Assembly: GCA_043228905.1 (NCBI GenBank)
Contig: JBHGNT010000017.1
Coordinates: 18,352,001-18,416,000, forward strand
Source: Azolla caroliniana
Taxonomy: Eukaryota > Polypodiophyta
DNA: 64,000 bases
Reading direction: 5' to 3'
Shown piece by piece: positions 33,398-46,017 of the stretch (its first letter is position 1; each line of letters starts with the position of its first letter). The position numbers were made by a program, and so were the translations under genes. Below the pieces are notes generated by a model. It was not told where the DNA came from. It saw only the letters and a list, made by a program, of their open reading frames with translations, and made no database searches.

Positions 33398-35149
33398 ACA
33401 GTGTCTGTAAGGAATCGACTCACAAGCTCATACTCCCTTTGATAACAGAGTTCTGGGACTATTTGGTTTTCTTTTTATGCACTTTCTATTTTGATGAGAA
33501 CTTTTAGATTACCCCTCCAAATCTTGTAACGATGAGGAAAAATGGATCTAATGTATTTTCTTTATCCCTTTTTATCATTAATATTGGTGGTTATTATTTA
33601 TAGCTATGTCTAGAGGAGCCTAGTCATGGTGGATGAGTGAGATTAGTATGTTATACCAGTGGGAATTTATTTTCTCTGTGAGATTATTCCTTCTCTTGAA
33701 ATTTGGAATTCATTTTGATGTTCTCTTTCATCTATGTTAAAGCTCGTTTATGGTGTTTCAATGGTTTGCCATAATCCCATGTAGGGTGATTGCTGTGACT
33801 ATTTTTAGCAGAGAGTGCTTTATTGCAGAATTCATCTTGTATTTAAGCTCAAATTGGTGTTTCAATTGTCATACTCGTGCACTGCCATAGAGTGAGTGAT
33901 TACTTTGTGGAAAATTTTGTATTGCAGGTTTGATTCTTTCTACAGAATGCCTATGAAGTATACACTCAAGACCTACTAGATAAGCTGATAAACTTTCATT
34001 TTGTGATATTTGAAAGTGTCCTAATTTAAATGTGCACCACTTGGATGGAAGGATCTGATATGATGATTAACCGGCATTGAACTGTGAGCTCCGGTGTTTT
34101 CTCTTGTTCATTTAGGTTTGTTAATTATCCAATGTTGGATCATCTCTGGAGCAATTTCACCTCTAAACCGGAGTAAATGTCTGTATAGATCAATTTCTCT
34201 TTCATTCTTGGGGATGAAGAAAGTTGATTACAGAATGTCATACTGACTTAGGTATAAGTGATTATGAAGTCATGAAAATAAAATTCATTGTCATGTATAA
34301 CGGCAATATTTGTGGGTGTGCAGTCAGTAACCGGCTGAAGTCATTAGATACCACAGGTATAAAACATTAAATGATTTATATGAAATGCATACATAGTGAT
34401 AATGTCCAATATACTTTGTATAGGTAGAGACAATGGCCTGAAAATCATCATTATCACAACATAGGTACATGTGAAACAAAAGATAGTTACGTCTAATAAT
34501 ATGCATTGTCTCGTTATGACACATTATCATAGTGTTTATATATCATGTAGCATGTACACGGTCAGACAGTGACCTGGTTGGTGATTACAGTAGGATGCAC
34601 CATTGGGGTGGAAAAGATTGCCCTTCTATTGTTGATGGGTAATGACTTTCATACTTAAAAGAAAAGATGGAAAATTTGAACTCAGTGCTTCACTTTATAC
34701 TATCTATTGACTTCTATGAAGAAATCCTTGTCCTCTGAATAACAAAGGGTTTTATGGTTAACATTCATTGTAAGGGCTAAATATGCAAAACTGAGAAATC
34801 TACTGCTTTTCTATTTTTATTCTTTGAGGTTATTATATTATCTGCTTGTAAATATCTAGGAGTTTGTTCTCTCTTTGGATCTCATCAGTAGATAATAAAG
34901 CACTGTTGCCTGCTGTAAACTAACTTGTAGAAACCCAAGAGGTTTCTATACTTTATTTGTGGACTACTTCAAAGAGGTTACTCGTAAAGCATATGCTCAA
35001 TCGATCAATCATAATTGTCATCATCTGTGTTGTTTCTTATGGGTCCATATAATCTTAACTATGAGCGAAAGGAAGCGTGTTCGAAATAAAGTGATCCCCA
35101 GAAATTTGAACTTGTTGATCTTGCACTATGAAATGACTAATTGAAAGCT
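33398..35149. other. eIF5A 3' UTR and intergenic region
   Basis: The first few hundred bases after the stop are T-rich, as in a plant 3' UTR, but I cannot pick a poly(A) signal with confidence. The rest is AT-rich with no coding or transposon signal. Confidence 0.4.
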
Positions 35150-35425
35150 GGGACATACTTCTACATTCAAAAATATGTACAAGATTTGTGTAATTCACAT
35201 GAATAATACAATTCTCTACTCTTGATATGAATGAGATCGTAGAATGGCAACCAATGCAAATTCTTGCATTCTTTGTAACATGTAACAGCATACCTTTTGG
35301 CGTAATGATATGGGCAAATGCAATTGCGAGTATCTCACTAGACGAGTGACGAGACTCTTGTGAGTAGCTTCCTGGTCAGAAAAGCTCATAAATTTCTCCT
35401 CGCTTTCTATATACATGTACTCTGA
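35150..35425 (-). pseudogene. Decayed E2/DYW deaminase domain downstream of PPR gene 1
   Basis: Minus strand, 75 bp past the PPR stop. First YIESEEKFMSFSDQEATH matches the E2/PG-box region of DYW proteins. Then, in another frame, SSSEILAIAFAHIITPKG and KNARICIGCHSTISFISRVE, TNLVHIF match the deaminase core (HSEKLAIAFG..., KNLRVCGDCHS..FIS, NRFHHF). About 40 residues between the two blocks are gone, the HxE zinc/catalytic motif is spread to HSSSE, and the final DYW tripeptide is lost. CxxCH is kept. The domain once converted C to U in organelle RNA; this copy is a relic unless splicing rescues part of it. Confidence 0.75.
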
Positions 35426-35499
35426 AGATGGTGCTTATCATTCATCATAAATGAATGGATGTGGGTATAATAATCAGTCCACAAACATCATTCTGGATT

Positions 35500-38100
35500 T
35501 TACCATGCTTCATTTTGCACTCTCAATGCCTCAACCTTATCTGATTCAATTTGCATGCCACTTTCTGAATATATATTTCTCATGCCAACATATGCGGATG
35601 CACATTTTACATCCAGTTTCAATGACTGCTCAAATGCCCATCTCCCAAGCTCCACATTGACCCATTTGCGACAACCACTGAGTATCACCAAGTATAGAGT
35701 AAGCCGATCATATGAAGGCACTTCATCTAATAACCTTTTGGCCTTGTCAAAATGTCCGGCTCGGGTAAATAGATCAATCATACATGCGTAGTGTTCTAAT
35801 GTTGGATTGAGACCATAAACTCTAGACAAATCATCAAACAAATTTTCTCCCTCCTCAAGTAGGCCGGCATGACTACATGTTGTCAATAAAACTAGAAATG
35901 TAACAGAGTTTGGCATTGTACTTGCTTCCTTCATTTCTTCAAACAATTCCAATACCTTTTTAGGTTGTCCTAATTGGGCATACCCTGCCATTAGTGATGT
36001 CCAAGACACCACATCTTTCATTGGGATCTGTTTAAAAATTTCTCTTCCCTTTTCTAGCATACCACATTTGGCATACATGTCTACCAATGTAGTGCCTAGT
36101 AAAATATCCTTTTGCAACAAACCTTGCTCTCTTATCTCAGCTTCAACACCTTCCCCTATCTCCATGGATCCTACAATGCTGCAAGCTCTCAATATGGAAG
36201 TATAAGTAATTGTATTCGCTGAGATTCGCTCATCTTTCATCTTTTTGAAGCATTTCAATGCTTCATCGCTACGCCCATGTTGCACATACCCTGTTATCAA
36301 TGCATTCCAAGACACAACATTTCTTATTGGAAGTTGCTCAAATACTTCTCTTGCCTTCACGAGTGCACCACACTTGGCATACATGTCTACTAATGCAGTG
36401 CCAATAACTATCTCCTTTTGTAGTAGCCCTTTGTTTCTGACCTCTACATCTATGTGTTTACCTATGTCAAGACACCCTACAATGGCACAAGCCTGCAAAA
36501 TGCAAGTATATGTAACTGCATTTGGAGAGATTCCTTCATCCTTCATCTCCTTGAAGCATTTCAAGGCTTCATTACCAAACCCATGTTGAACATATCCTCC
36601 AATGAGTGCAGTCCAAGACACAACATTCCGCTTTGGAAGGTGATTGAATACATCTCTTGCTTTCTCTAGTGCACCACACTTAGCATACATGTCTACCAAA
36701 GTAGCACCGAGTACAAGATCTTTTTGCAGCAATCCTTGTTTCCTAACCTCAACAGCCATATTTTCCCCAATCTCAAGAGATCCAACAAGTGCGCAAGCTT
36801 TAAATACACAAATATAAGTTATTATATCAGGGGAGATGCCCTCTCCTACCATCTTCTCAAAGCATTTCAAGGTTTCATGACCTAGGCCATGTTGGATATA
36901 CCCTGACATAAGGGCAGTCCAAGACACAACATTCCTTACTGGAAGTTGCTCGAACACTCCTCGCGCCTTATCTAGATGACCACATTTGGCATACATGTCT
37001 ACCAATGTTGCACCAAGCACCATATCCTTTTGCAATAATCCTCGCTTTCTAATCTCGACCTCTATGATTTCACCAAGTTCGGGAGCTCCTTCAAGGGTAC
37101 AAGCTCTCAAAATGCAAGAAAACGTTATCGCATTTGGGCTGACACCCTCATCCTTCATATTTTTGAAGCATTGAAGTGCTTGATCACCAAACCCATGTTG
37201 AACATAACCCGCGATCAATGAAGTCCAGGTCACAACATTCCGCACTGGGATTTGCTTGAATACTTCTTGGGCTTTTTCGAGAGCGCCACATTTCGCATAC
37301 ATGTCAACCAAACTAGAACTAAGCACAATGTCTTTTTGCAATAACCCTTGTTTTCTAATCCTATCATGGATGTCTTGTCCAAGATCAAGAGATCCAACAA
37401 TACCACAAGCTTTCAAAATGGAAATGTAAGTTACTCGATCAGGGGACACTCCTTCATTTGCCATCGTTTGGAAGCATTCAAAAGCTTCATTATGAAGCCC
37501 ACAATGTACATATCCAGATATTAATGCATTCCAAGATACAACATTCGACATGGGGATTTGTTCGAAAACTTCTCGAGCCTTTTCAGGCGAACCACACCTA
37601 GCATAAGTACTAACAAGGGCAGTCGAAATGTAAAGGTTCTTCATAAATAACTTCCTGCGGCGAAGATCACTGTGCACCCTTTGTGTCTTGTGAAGGTCCT
37701 TTTCCTTTCCACATGCTTTTATGAGGTTAAGAAGAGCAACATGATCATGTGAATGTAATTTGGGAAGTTTCGCACTGTGTAACGTAGTATGGTCATGTAG
37801 AGGGAATGTGGGCAATTTCACATTATGCAGCTCTTTTAGTTTGATCTGAACCCACGGTGGGTTCTGAGAGGAATCAATCCATAAGGTCTTTCGTGTTGGC
37901 TTGTGGATAAAAACAGGGAAGGATTTGGAGCTTTTCTGCGATGATGAAAATCAGTGAGATGAAATATAGAAGATGTTCTAAATTTGCAGCGACAATAAGA
38001 GAAGACGGGGTCATGTTGTTATTGTTACCTTATGGTTTTGATGGATCCAGAAGCTAGAAGGATCACTGAAGAATTCCTTCCACAGCAAATCAGAAGACAT
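35500..38100 (-). CDS. PLS-class PPR protein 1, two exons
   Basis: Exon 1 38029-38100 (MSSDLLWKEFFSDPSSFWIH...) and exon 2 35500-37935, joined in phase 0 across a 93-bp GT...AG intron; 835 residues. The long exon has no ATG before the repeats, so the upstream exon supplies the start. It contains six near-uniform P-L-S triplets of about 101 residues (SWTALIAGYVQHG..EALKCF / TYTCILKAC / LVDMYAKCGALEKAREVFEQ). It then has an E1-like region and stops after RVQNEAW. PLS proteins act in mitochondria or plastids and choose C-to-U editing sites. The N-terminus should hold a transit peptide but is not clearly one. No DYW domain in frame; a relic lies downstream. It could edit with a DYW partner. Paralogue of the gene at 39511. 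Confidence 0.85.
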
Positions 38101-39189
38101 TGATGATTGAAGGGAGAAGCTGAGCACTCTGTTTTGTTCTGTCTCAAAGGAAATCCATTCTTGACAAATTTTTATCATCTATGTATTCGATTTAATTGAA
38201 GATTTGGACCCTCTGATTTTTATTTATATTTTTTTAATCTTTTGCTATTCTTCATTCTTAATGAGCACATACATGTAACGTCCTCTTCCATCTAATCGTT
38301 ACTTTTATTTGATTTTCTTGGATTGGGTTCTCTTTATGGGCTAATTTTTTGGTATTCATAACAAATTTAATTATTGATGAGATTCCTCGACACCCCGGCA
38401 AAGGGAAGTTTGTATGTTACATCAACGTGTTCAGCCAAGGAAAGTTCACAAAGTGATGTACCGAATGAAATCCCAGGCATACTTGTAAGTTGGGATGACC
38501 TAATGTGGTTTCTAAAAATCATTAAGGCACTCATTCCATTCCGACTCTCAGCTGAATTTCTTTGATGACATGCGTTCAAACCATTATGAGACCTCAAATT
38601 GCCCATTCCTTGAATTGTCATTTATGTCCCTTCTATTGGCTTCAAAGAGGGAACTTTGCTAGAAAGATTGATTAGAATCTAATCTTACTTCTTGTAATGG
38701 ACGAATGTTTGTGTGCATAGCATAGACTTCGAGGAAGGAGAAAAGACAAGGTCACATGGAAATAAGCTGATGCTCTTCACGCCATTGGAAGAGAAATGAT
38801 GCATATACTGATGTTTTGAGTACTGGGAAATCACCTTAAGAAATAATAACGTGATAATGATTCATTCTATAGATGAGAGGAATATCTAATATACTACATT
38901 GGAATATTCATGATTGCTTGAACAAGTAAAGGATGAGATTTGCTTTGTTAAAGATGATAAAGTCGGCACAAAAACATCTTCTATGATCCCATCCTCAATT
39001 ATCTTTCAACAATTTGAGCAAGGTGGCATAATAACAACATATTCATTTTGCCCACATAGCACACCCTTCTTTTCCTACAAAATAGCTTGGCATGCCGAAT
39101 ATATCGTAGTCTCTCATCAATTACTAGCATTGCATAAGCATCGACACATATACAAACACAATAGCATGAACGCCTTTGGAGATGTGGGC
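38101..39189. other. Spacer between PPR genes
   Basis: Contains the presumed promoter of PPR gene 1 (no clear TATA chosen) and AT-rich sequence without coding signal. Confidence 0.4.
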
Positions 39190-39480
39190 AGTATGCACCC
39201 ATATAGGGATAATGTGCAAATACATCATTGAAGTGGTAGAGCCTCATCATGAACTATATATAGAGGGCGAGGACCTCCTGTTGGTACTGAGAGCAAACTC
39301 AAATACATGAAGTGTTTTTGGCATATTACTAGTTTATATTCCTTATCACTTTCTCTTGCTCATTGTTACTATTCTCCTCACTTGGTTGTGGTCCTCATTG
39401 GTATCCGAAGCTCCTCTAGTACAATCTTCAATTTCAAGGATGAAACATATTGCCCAAAATATGTGAATGCTCACTCTTAC
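39190..39480 (-). pseudogene. Possible relic of E/DYW domain downstream of PPR gene 2
   Basis: Minus strand, starting ~30 bp past the PPR stop. KLKIVLEELRIP (near 39430) recalls the helix after the E2 motif. LYIVHDE near 39250 followed in another frame by RLYHFNDVFAHYPY recalls the end of a DYW domain (IIVRD.NRFHHFKDG). The central CxxCH and HxE blocks were not found. Similarity is weak and leans on the clear relic behind PPR gene 1. Confidence 0.35.
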
Positions 39481-39510
39481 TGACATTAAGCATGAAAAAA
39501 TTATGCTACT

Positions 39511-42338
39511 TTACCATGCTTGATTTTCAACTCTTGAAAGTTTGATTTTATTTGCCTCTGTTTCCATGCCAGCTGCTGCATATATATTCTCCATGCAGAT
39601 ATAAGCAGCAGCACACGTTTTATCCAACTGTACAGATTGCTCAAAGGCCCACCTCCCAATATTCACATCCAACCGTTTATAACAAGCACTGAGAATAGAC
39701 AAATATAAATGTAGATGGTCCAACAGTGGCACATTATCAATCAAAACTTTGGCTTTGTCCAATCGCCCCTCACGGCCAAATAGATCAATCATACAAGTGC
39801 AGTGTTCTATGGTAGGCCTCAGACAATAAACACTACACATATCATCAAACAGAATTTCTCCCTCATCCAATAGACCAGCATGATTACATACAGTCAACAA
39901 AACAAGGAAAGTTATTAGATCTGGCTTAGTAGTACCATCTGCTGTCATTTTTTTGAATAAGAACAAAACCATGTTAGCCTGACCTAATTGGGCATATCCG
40001 TTCATCAATGCAGTCCATGACATGACATTATGAGTTGGGAGCTCATCAAACACTTCTTGTGCTTTATCTAGTGCACCACATTTCCCATACATATCTACCA
40101 ATGCAGTGCTAAGCACAATATCTTGATGAAGTAACCCTTTATCTCTGACTAGAGCATCTATGGCTTCACCAATTTCAAGAGACCCTACAATACCACAAGC
40201 TTTCAAAATACAAATATATGTTATTGCATCTGGAGAGATCCACTCATCCTGCATTCTCTTGAAGCATTTTAGAGCTTCATCACCCAGTCCATGCTCTACA
40301 TATCCTGCTATCAACACATTCCAGGACACAGTATCTTGTATTGGGAGCTTTTCAAACACTTCTTGTGCTTTTTGCAATGCACCACATTTGGCATACATGG
40401 CTACTAATGTATTGCCAAGAACAACATTATCTTGCAGTAAACCCTGGTTTTTCACTAGAGCCTCTATGTCTTCTCCAATCTCAAGACATCCCAAAATTCC
40501 ACAAGCTTTCAAAACACAAGTATAAGTTACTGAATTTGGTGTAACTCCCTCAGCCTGCATTTCTTTGAAGCATTTCAAAGCTTCATTGCCGAACCTTTGG
40601 TGGGAATATCCAGCTACTAACGCAGTCCACGACACAACATTTCGTAGTGGAATCTGTTCAAATATTTCACGCGCTTTTCCCATCGCGCCACACTTTGAAT
40701 ATGTGTCTACCAATGTAGTTCCCAGAACTATTTCTTTTTGCAATAAGCCTTGGCTTCGAACTTCATTATCTAAGGCTTCAACAACCTCAAGAGATCCTAC
40801 ACCGCAACAAGCTTTTAGAATACAGACATAAGTTATTGCATCGGGAGAGACCCCATCATCTTTCATTTTCTTAAAACATTTCAACGCTTCATCACTGCAT
40901 CCATGCTGAGCGTATCCAGCTATCAACGATGTCCATGACACAACACTCCTTACTGAAAGTTGTTCAAATACTTCTCGTGCTTTCTTTAATGCACCACATT
41001 TGGCATACATGTCTACCAATGCCCCACCAAGAATAACGTCTTTCTGCAACAAACCTTGCTTCCTCACTTCACTATCTATGTCTTCCCCAACCTCAAGAGC
41101 TCCTTTAATGCTACAAGCTTTCAAAACACACATGTACGTTATTGAATCCGGAGAGGTTCCCTCCTCTCGCATCTTCTTGAAACATTCAAAGGTTTCATTT
41201 CCCAGTCCATGCTCGACATATCCTGACATCAATGCATTCCAAGACACAATATTTCTAATTGGAAGTTGCTCAAATACTTCTCGTGCTTTTCCAGGTGCAC
41301 CACATTTGGCATAAGCATCAATTAATGTGTTTCCAAGCACATTATTTTGTACCAATAACCCTTGTTTACTAACCGTGGCATCAATCTCTTCACAAATCTT
41401 GAGAGATCCTACACTAGCACAAGCTTTCAGGATGCAAACATAAGTTACCACATCCGGGAATACTCCTTCATTCTGCATTTGTGCGAAGCAACTTAGGGCA
41501 TTATCGTTAAACCCATGCTTGGTATATCCAGCTATTAACGCAGTCCACGACACAACATTCCTTCTTGGAAGCTGATCAAATACTTCTTGTGCCTTTATGA
41601 GAGACCCACACTTTGCATACATGTCCAGCAATGCAACGCCAAGAATGATGTCTTTTCGCAATAAACCTCGTTTCTTAACCTCGGCATGTATATCAATCCC
41701 TATGTCTAGACACCCAACTACAGCACATGATTTCAAAATGCACGTATAAGTTACGACATCAGGCACTATCCCTTCACCTTGCATCTTTTTGAAGCATTTT
41801 AGGGCTTCATGACCAAACCCATGTTGCGAATATGCAGATATTAAGGCAGTCCAAGTAACAGTATCCCGAACCTGAAGAAGATCAAATACTTCTTGTGCTT
41901 TTCCTGGTGCTCCACATTTGGCATAGGTGCATATTAGTGCACTTGACACAAATATATCTTCAGGAATGATGTTTTGTTTCACAATTTTGGCATGAATCAG
42001 CGAAGCCCTGAGAAGGTCCTTGTCTTTTCCACACGATTTTATCAGTTTTAAGAGAGAATATCTATCTTCAAACTTCAATTTGGACAGTTCCTCAGAAAAA
42101 TGTGGAGATTTGGACCAGTCTAGCTTGGATTGTTGGATACACAACAACTTTATTGATTGTTTACGGCCAAGTTGAGGATACTCTGGGCTTACCTGTAACG
42201 GAAATGAAATGGGTCGAAATGAATAAGATCTCAAAAGCACCAAAAAAGCAAGAAATCATACACGAATACTCTGGTATTTTTCACCTGTGTGATCCAATTC
42301 TGAATAGGATCTCTGCAGACTTCCACCCATGAAATCAT
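39511..42338 (-). CDS. PLS-class PPR protein 2, two exons
   Basis: Exon 1 42285-42338 (MISWVEVCRDPIQNWITQ) and exon 2 39511-42192, joined in phase 0 across a 92-bp intron (GTGAAA...TTACAG); 911 residues. Exon 1 aligns with that of PPR gene 1 (W.E...DP...WI.Q at the splice point). It contains about eight P-L-S triplets, e.g. NVVSWTALIAGYTKHGFNDN, VVTYTCILKSCAVVGCLDIG and LVDMYGKCGALDKAQEVFDE. The E1-like end stops after RVENQAW, the same point as gene 1. Likely an organelle RNA-binding protein without its own deaminase. Same strand as gene 1, 1.4 kb upstream of its start; tandem duplicates. Confidence 0.85.
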
Positions 42339-43310
42339 TAGCTGATGGAGGATTGGTTTGAAGGAACACAGACTTTTCTATGGTATTACTGAAAAAAGAT
42401 GACAAGGCTCAATGAATCATCAATCTAGTAGAAGAAGGGTGCAAGGAGAAATTGTCCATAAGGGTAGAATAGATGTCCAGACTCATCTTGTAGCACATCC
42501 ATTTTACCCTTTATGGACAATGTCCACACTATAATCCGATTGGTAACATGTCCGCGATACTATAATCGGATTGGTAACATGTCTGCATGAGCCACATGAG
42601 CTATCTGAGTGTTCGGCATTATATCTCTTCTTGATAGCATGCCGATTTACAAGAACATGTCGATTTGGGGCTGTATGAGCTCTTCTAGAGCATGATACTA
42701 CTCATTCGTAGGGGAGCTAGGTACCACGATGGACAAGAGTGATTCGTGAAGAGAGAGCTTACGTATTGTTTGGTGAAGACTAGAAGGTTGTAGATTCATG
42801 TGTTCAACCCCTACGGGTCCATAGTGGGATTGATCATGCATGTGGAGTAAATTCATGCATATCATGAGATTGAACCCAAGCGCATGGATTTGTAAACACT
42901 CGGCTTCTAACCCTAATATGAAAAAAGAAAGGAGAAAAGAGAGAAAGAAAAACACATTAATGTCCATTAATATGCAAAAATTGGGTTTTATGAGATGAAT
43001 CATAATTACAATTTAGAGATGTATTCTATACTAAAACAAATAAAAAATTAGCCCTAGGTTTTTTAAAGATCCATAATAATGATCTTAATGCATGTGGTGG
43101 AATGGTTCTTGAGATGGTTCACAAGTGTGAAATGTATAACTATTATGTAAGGGATAAATAGCGACGAGGAGACATGTTATACGAGGTTGGCTAGTGTGGT
43201 ATAGCAAGGCTATATAACGAAGTTCATTGAGTGCTTCTAGGTGTTCTCGATCGGATAAGACATGGAGAGCCAAAATCTCATGCTAATATGGCCCATCTAC
43301 ACTTCATATC
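42339..43310. other. Intergenic region with a 31-bp tandem repeat
   Basis: Presumed promoter of PPR gene 2 at its left. At 42528-42589 two 31-bp units start ACTATAATC and contain GATTGGTAACATGTC. No gene seen. Confidence 0.45.
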
Positions 43311-43590
43311 TGTTGAGAATCAAACTCAACTTCCCATAGATAGGTTTCACACTAGCTCATGGACATTCCATGCTAGTTTTGTAAATAGTAGAAAGGGCGC
43401 TTGCCCTAGCTTAGTTGGTATATAAACCAACTCATTGTAACTTAGTTATTGTTAGATGTATGTCTTTTTGTTAATATCATATACACTTTTGTCTATCTCT
43501 CTCTCTCTCTCTCTACTGATACACACACACACACACGTACGTTCACCTTCCGTTGCATTGCAACCACTCTTGCCTTCCCACTTCTTAACA
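43311..43590 (+). repeat. 5' LTR of copia H
   Basis: 280 bp, TGTTGAGAAT...CTTCTTAACA, with TATATAAACC at about 43421 as TATA box and CT/AC runs near 43500-43540. Confidence 0.85.
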
Positions 43591-43602
43591 TGGTATCAGA
43601 GC
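43591..43602 (+). other. Primer binding site of copia H
   Basis: TGGTATCAGAGC directly after the LTR. Confidence 0.93.
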
Positions 43603-43692
43603 GTGTGGTTGTCTGATCACACCTATTCGATTGTGTTGTGCTGCACGCCGACGATTAACAGAACCGGCTAATCAACAGAAGAAGAAATCACC

Positions 43693-46017
43693 ATGAACAC
43701 TTAGATGGGAAGTGCTCTTCCTACGGAGAAGCTCGACAGAACGAACTTTGCATTTTGGGAGTACAAGATGCATCAATACCTTGTCGGACAAGGTTACTGG
43801 AGCTACATTGAAGGAGCTCACGAAATGCAACCCAACCCAACACATGCCAACTATCCCGCTTGGGAGCAGGCCGTGAGCCGTGTGTTGTATTGTCTAGTAT
43901 CATGCGTTCATGACCATATGCTTTGGTACATTCAAGAGGCAAAAACGCTGAAGTAGGCGTGTGAAAATCTCAAAAAGATTTTCGTAGCCAACACGACTGC
44001 ACACAAGCTCTAGCTTCGTCAAGAGCTGAATAACATCCAATAGAGGGACATGTCAATCTCAAGTTATACCTTGAAGATCAAAGAGCTATGTGACGCCCTC
44101 GGATCGATCAACGTCGTCATTGATGATGACGAACTGGTGCAGATATGCCTTGGAGGCTTAGCACCGTGTTTCGGTGCGATTAGATCAGCCATTCTTGCAA
44201 GGGAGAACCCTCCTTCCTTCTTCGACCTTCAATCGATATTGCTAGTCGAAGAGAATCACGCCCGACAGAGGAGCAACGCATCAAATGGTCACATGATCTA
44301 CTCTCAGTCGGATGATAGAAGAAATTTCGGTCACGGAAATAGAGGTCGTTTCGAACAAGCTCATAATGATCGGCGGAATCAAGGGCGAAACTCTCACCAG
44401 TGGCAAGCGGACAAGAACGGGCCCAGAGAGCTTGGTGGAAGGGGGAGTCATAACGCCAGACCGAGCAATCGCCAGAACCCAGTTGAGTGCAGGTACTGCG
44501 AAAAACCCGACCACTATGAAGAGGAGTGCCAGAAGAAGAAGCGTGAGCAAGACCGACAACTGACAAATTACACTACCAACTCCGACTACGACGACCGTGG
44601 CATAATGTTCATAATGAAGCACGAAGCACACTCGATGTCTGCATTTGCGACAACCAACGCCTCCACTCCTAATAGTGTATGGTTTGTCAATTCGGGAGCT
44701 TCCAATCACATGACTTCCCATGAAGATTGGTTTTGGGAATTACGGAAGCCCGAACATCCCGGATATGTCGAAACAGGCGATGATACAACTCATCGAATAC
44801 AACATATCGGGAATGTCCCATTTAGAAACAACGACGAACAGACCTACCTCAAGAATGTACTGCATGTTCCCACCATCACAAAAAATTTGGTCTCGGTCGG
44901 CCATATTGTAGAACAGGGAATGTAGGTATGCTTCAACAACCATGGGTGCTTCATTGAAAAAGGAGATCAAATCGTAGCTCAAGGCAGACGAGAAGGTCAT
45001 ATGTTCATCCTCGAGTCGAGCGAAGTAAAGTCAGCTATGTACGCAAAAGGCCAAAAAGTCAAAACTGACTTAAAATTGTGGCACAAGAGAATCGACCACA
45101 TTAATCTCCAGAAACTACAAAACATGCAATCGAAAGGAGTCGTAATCGGACTCCCGAACTTTACGACAAAGGAGATTACAGGCGTATGCGAAGCATGTCA
45201 GTTCGGAAAGCAACATTGTCACCCATTCCCTAACGAGCGGAATGTGAGCAAAGGAATCGTGGATGTCGTACATTCAGATGTGTGGAGACCAACCCAGACA
45301 ACAACATTCGGCGGATGCCGATACTATGTCACTTTCATCGACGACTTCTCCAGGCACTCCTGCATCTATCCAATGAAGGAGAAGAGTGAAGTGTTTAGGC
45401 ACTTCCAGGCATTCAAGTCCGAAGTCGAAAAAACTACGAGTCGTCATGTACGCTGCCTTCGATCAGAGGGAGGCAAAGAATATTTTTCGGATGAGTTCTC
45501 GGCATATCTCCGCAAGGAAGGAATCCGACGAGAGTTCTCATGCCGACATACGCCTCAGCAAAACAACGTAGCAGAGCGTAAAAACCGCCACATAGTAGAA
45601 GTCGCACGAGCAATGATGAATGAGAAGAACCTACCGAAATCATACTGGGCAAAAGTGGCAAATATGGCTGTATACCTCATGAACAGGTGCTCAACCTCAG
45701 GAGTACACGACATAACTCCGCATGAGAAGTTTTTCGGGAAGAAGCTGAACTTATCGCATGTCCGCATTTTTGGCTCAATTGCCTATGTACATATTCCCGG
45801 AGATACGCGGCAAAAGCTCGATCCAAAGTCGGAGAAATGTATCCTCGTGGGATACTCGCTTGAAGAAAAGGGGTACAAATGCTACAACCCATCTACCCGA
45901 AAAGTTCGTATCAGTCGAGACGTAGTCTTTGATGAGTCCGCATCCTGGTACGCACTAGAGAATACTTCGACTCCGCTCGATGCGGATGACACCGAAATTA
46001 GAATAGAAGCTGAGGAT
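43693..46017 (+). pseudogene. gag-protease-integrase of copia H
   Basis: Frame from ATG 43693 with a TAG as fourth codon, then MGSALPTEKLDRTNFAFWEY. All pieces are in one frame but stopped by TAG at 43703-43705, 43954-43956, 44041-44043 and 44923-44925. Gag UBN2 domain; zinc knuckle CRYCEKPDHYEEEC near 44490; protease-like VNSGASNHMTSHE (Asp of DSGA replaced by Asn) near 44690; pre-integrase LWHKRIDHINLQKLQ; integrase core HSDVWRP, CLRSEGGKEYF (second Asp replaced by Glu) and QQNNVAERKN. Substitutions in both catalytic centres and four stops mark it as dead. Confidence 0.88.

Larger units (their letters stand above)
43311..46017 (+). mobile_element. Copia element H, 5' part
   Basis: 5' LTR, tRNA-Met primer site, gag, protease and integrase, then cut by element G at 46018 before reverse transcriptase. 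No continuation is found to the right of G (gypsy I lies there), so the 3' half is lost. Same family group as element D: both LTRs start TGTTGAGAATCAA. Confidence 0.88.

Noticed and set aside
35425-35511. A 3' intron joining PPR gene 1 to the DYW domain (donor GGTAAA)
   Set aside because: The acceptors I tried (after CTTCAG or GACCAG) give an immediate stop or the wrong frame, and the domain lacks about 40 residues, HxE spacing and its end; kept only as something RNA-seq should test.
43413-43426. A-box-like TAGCTTAGTTGG in the LTR of copia H
   Set aside because: No B box follows; the next bases are the LTR's TATA box TATATAAACC.
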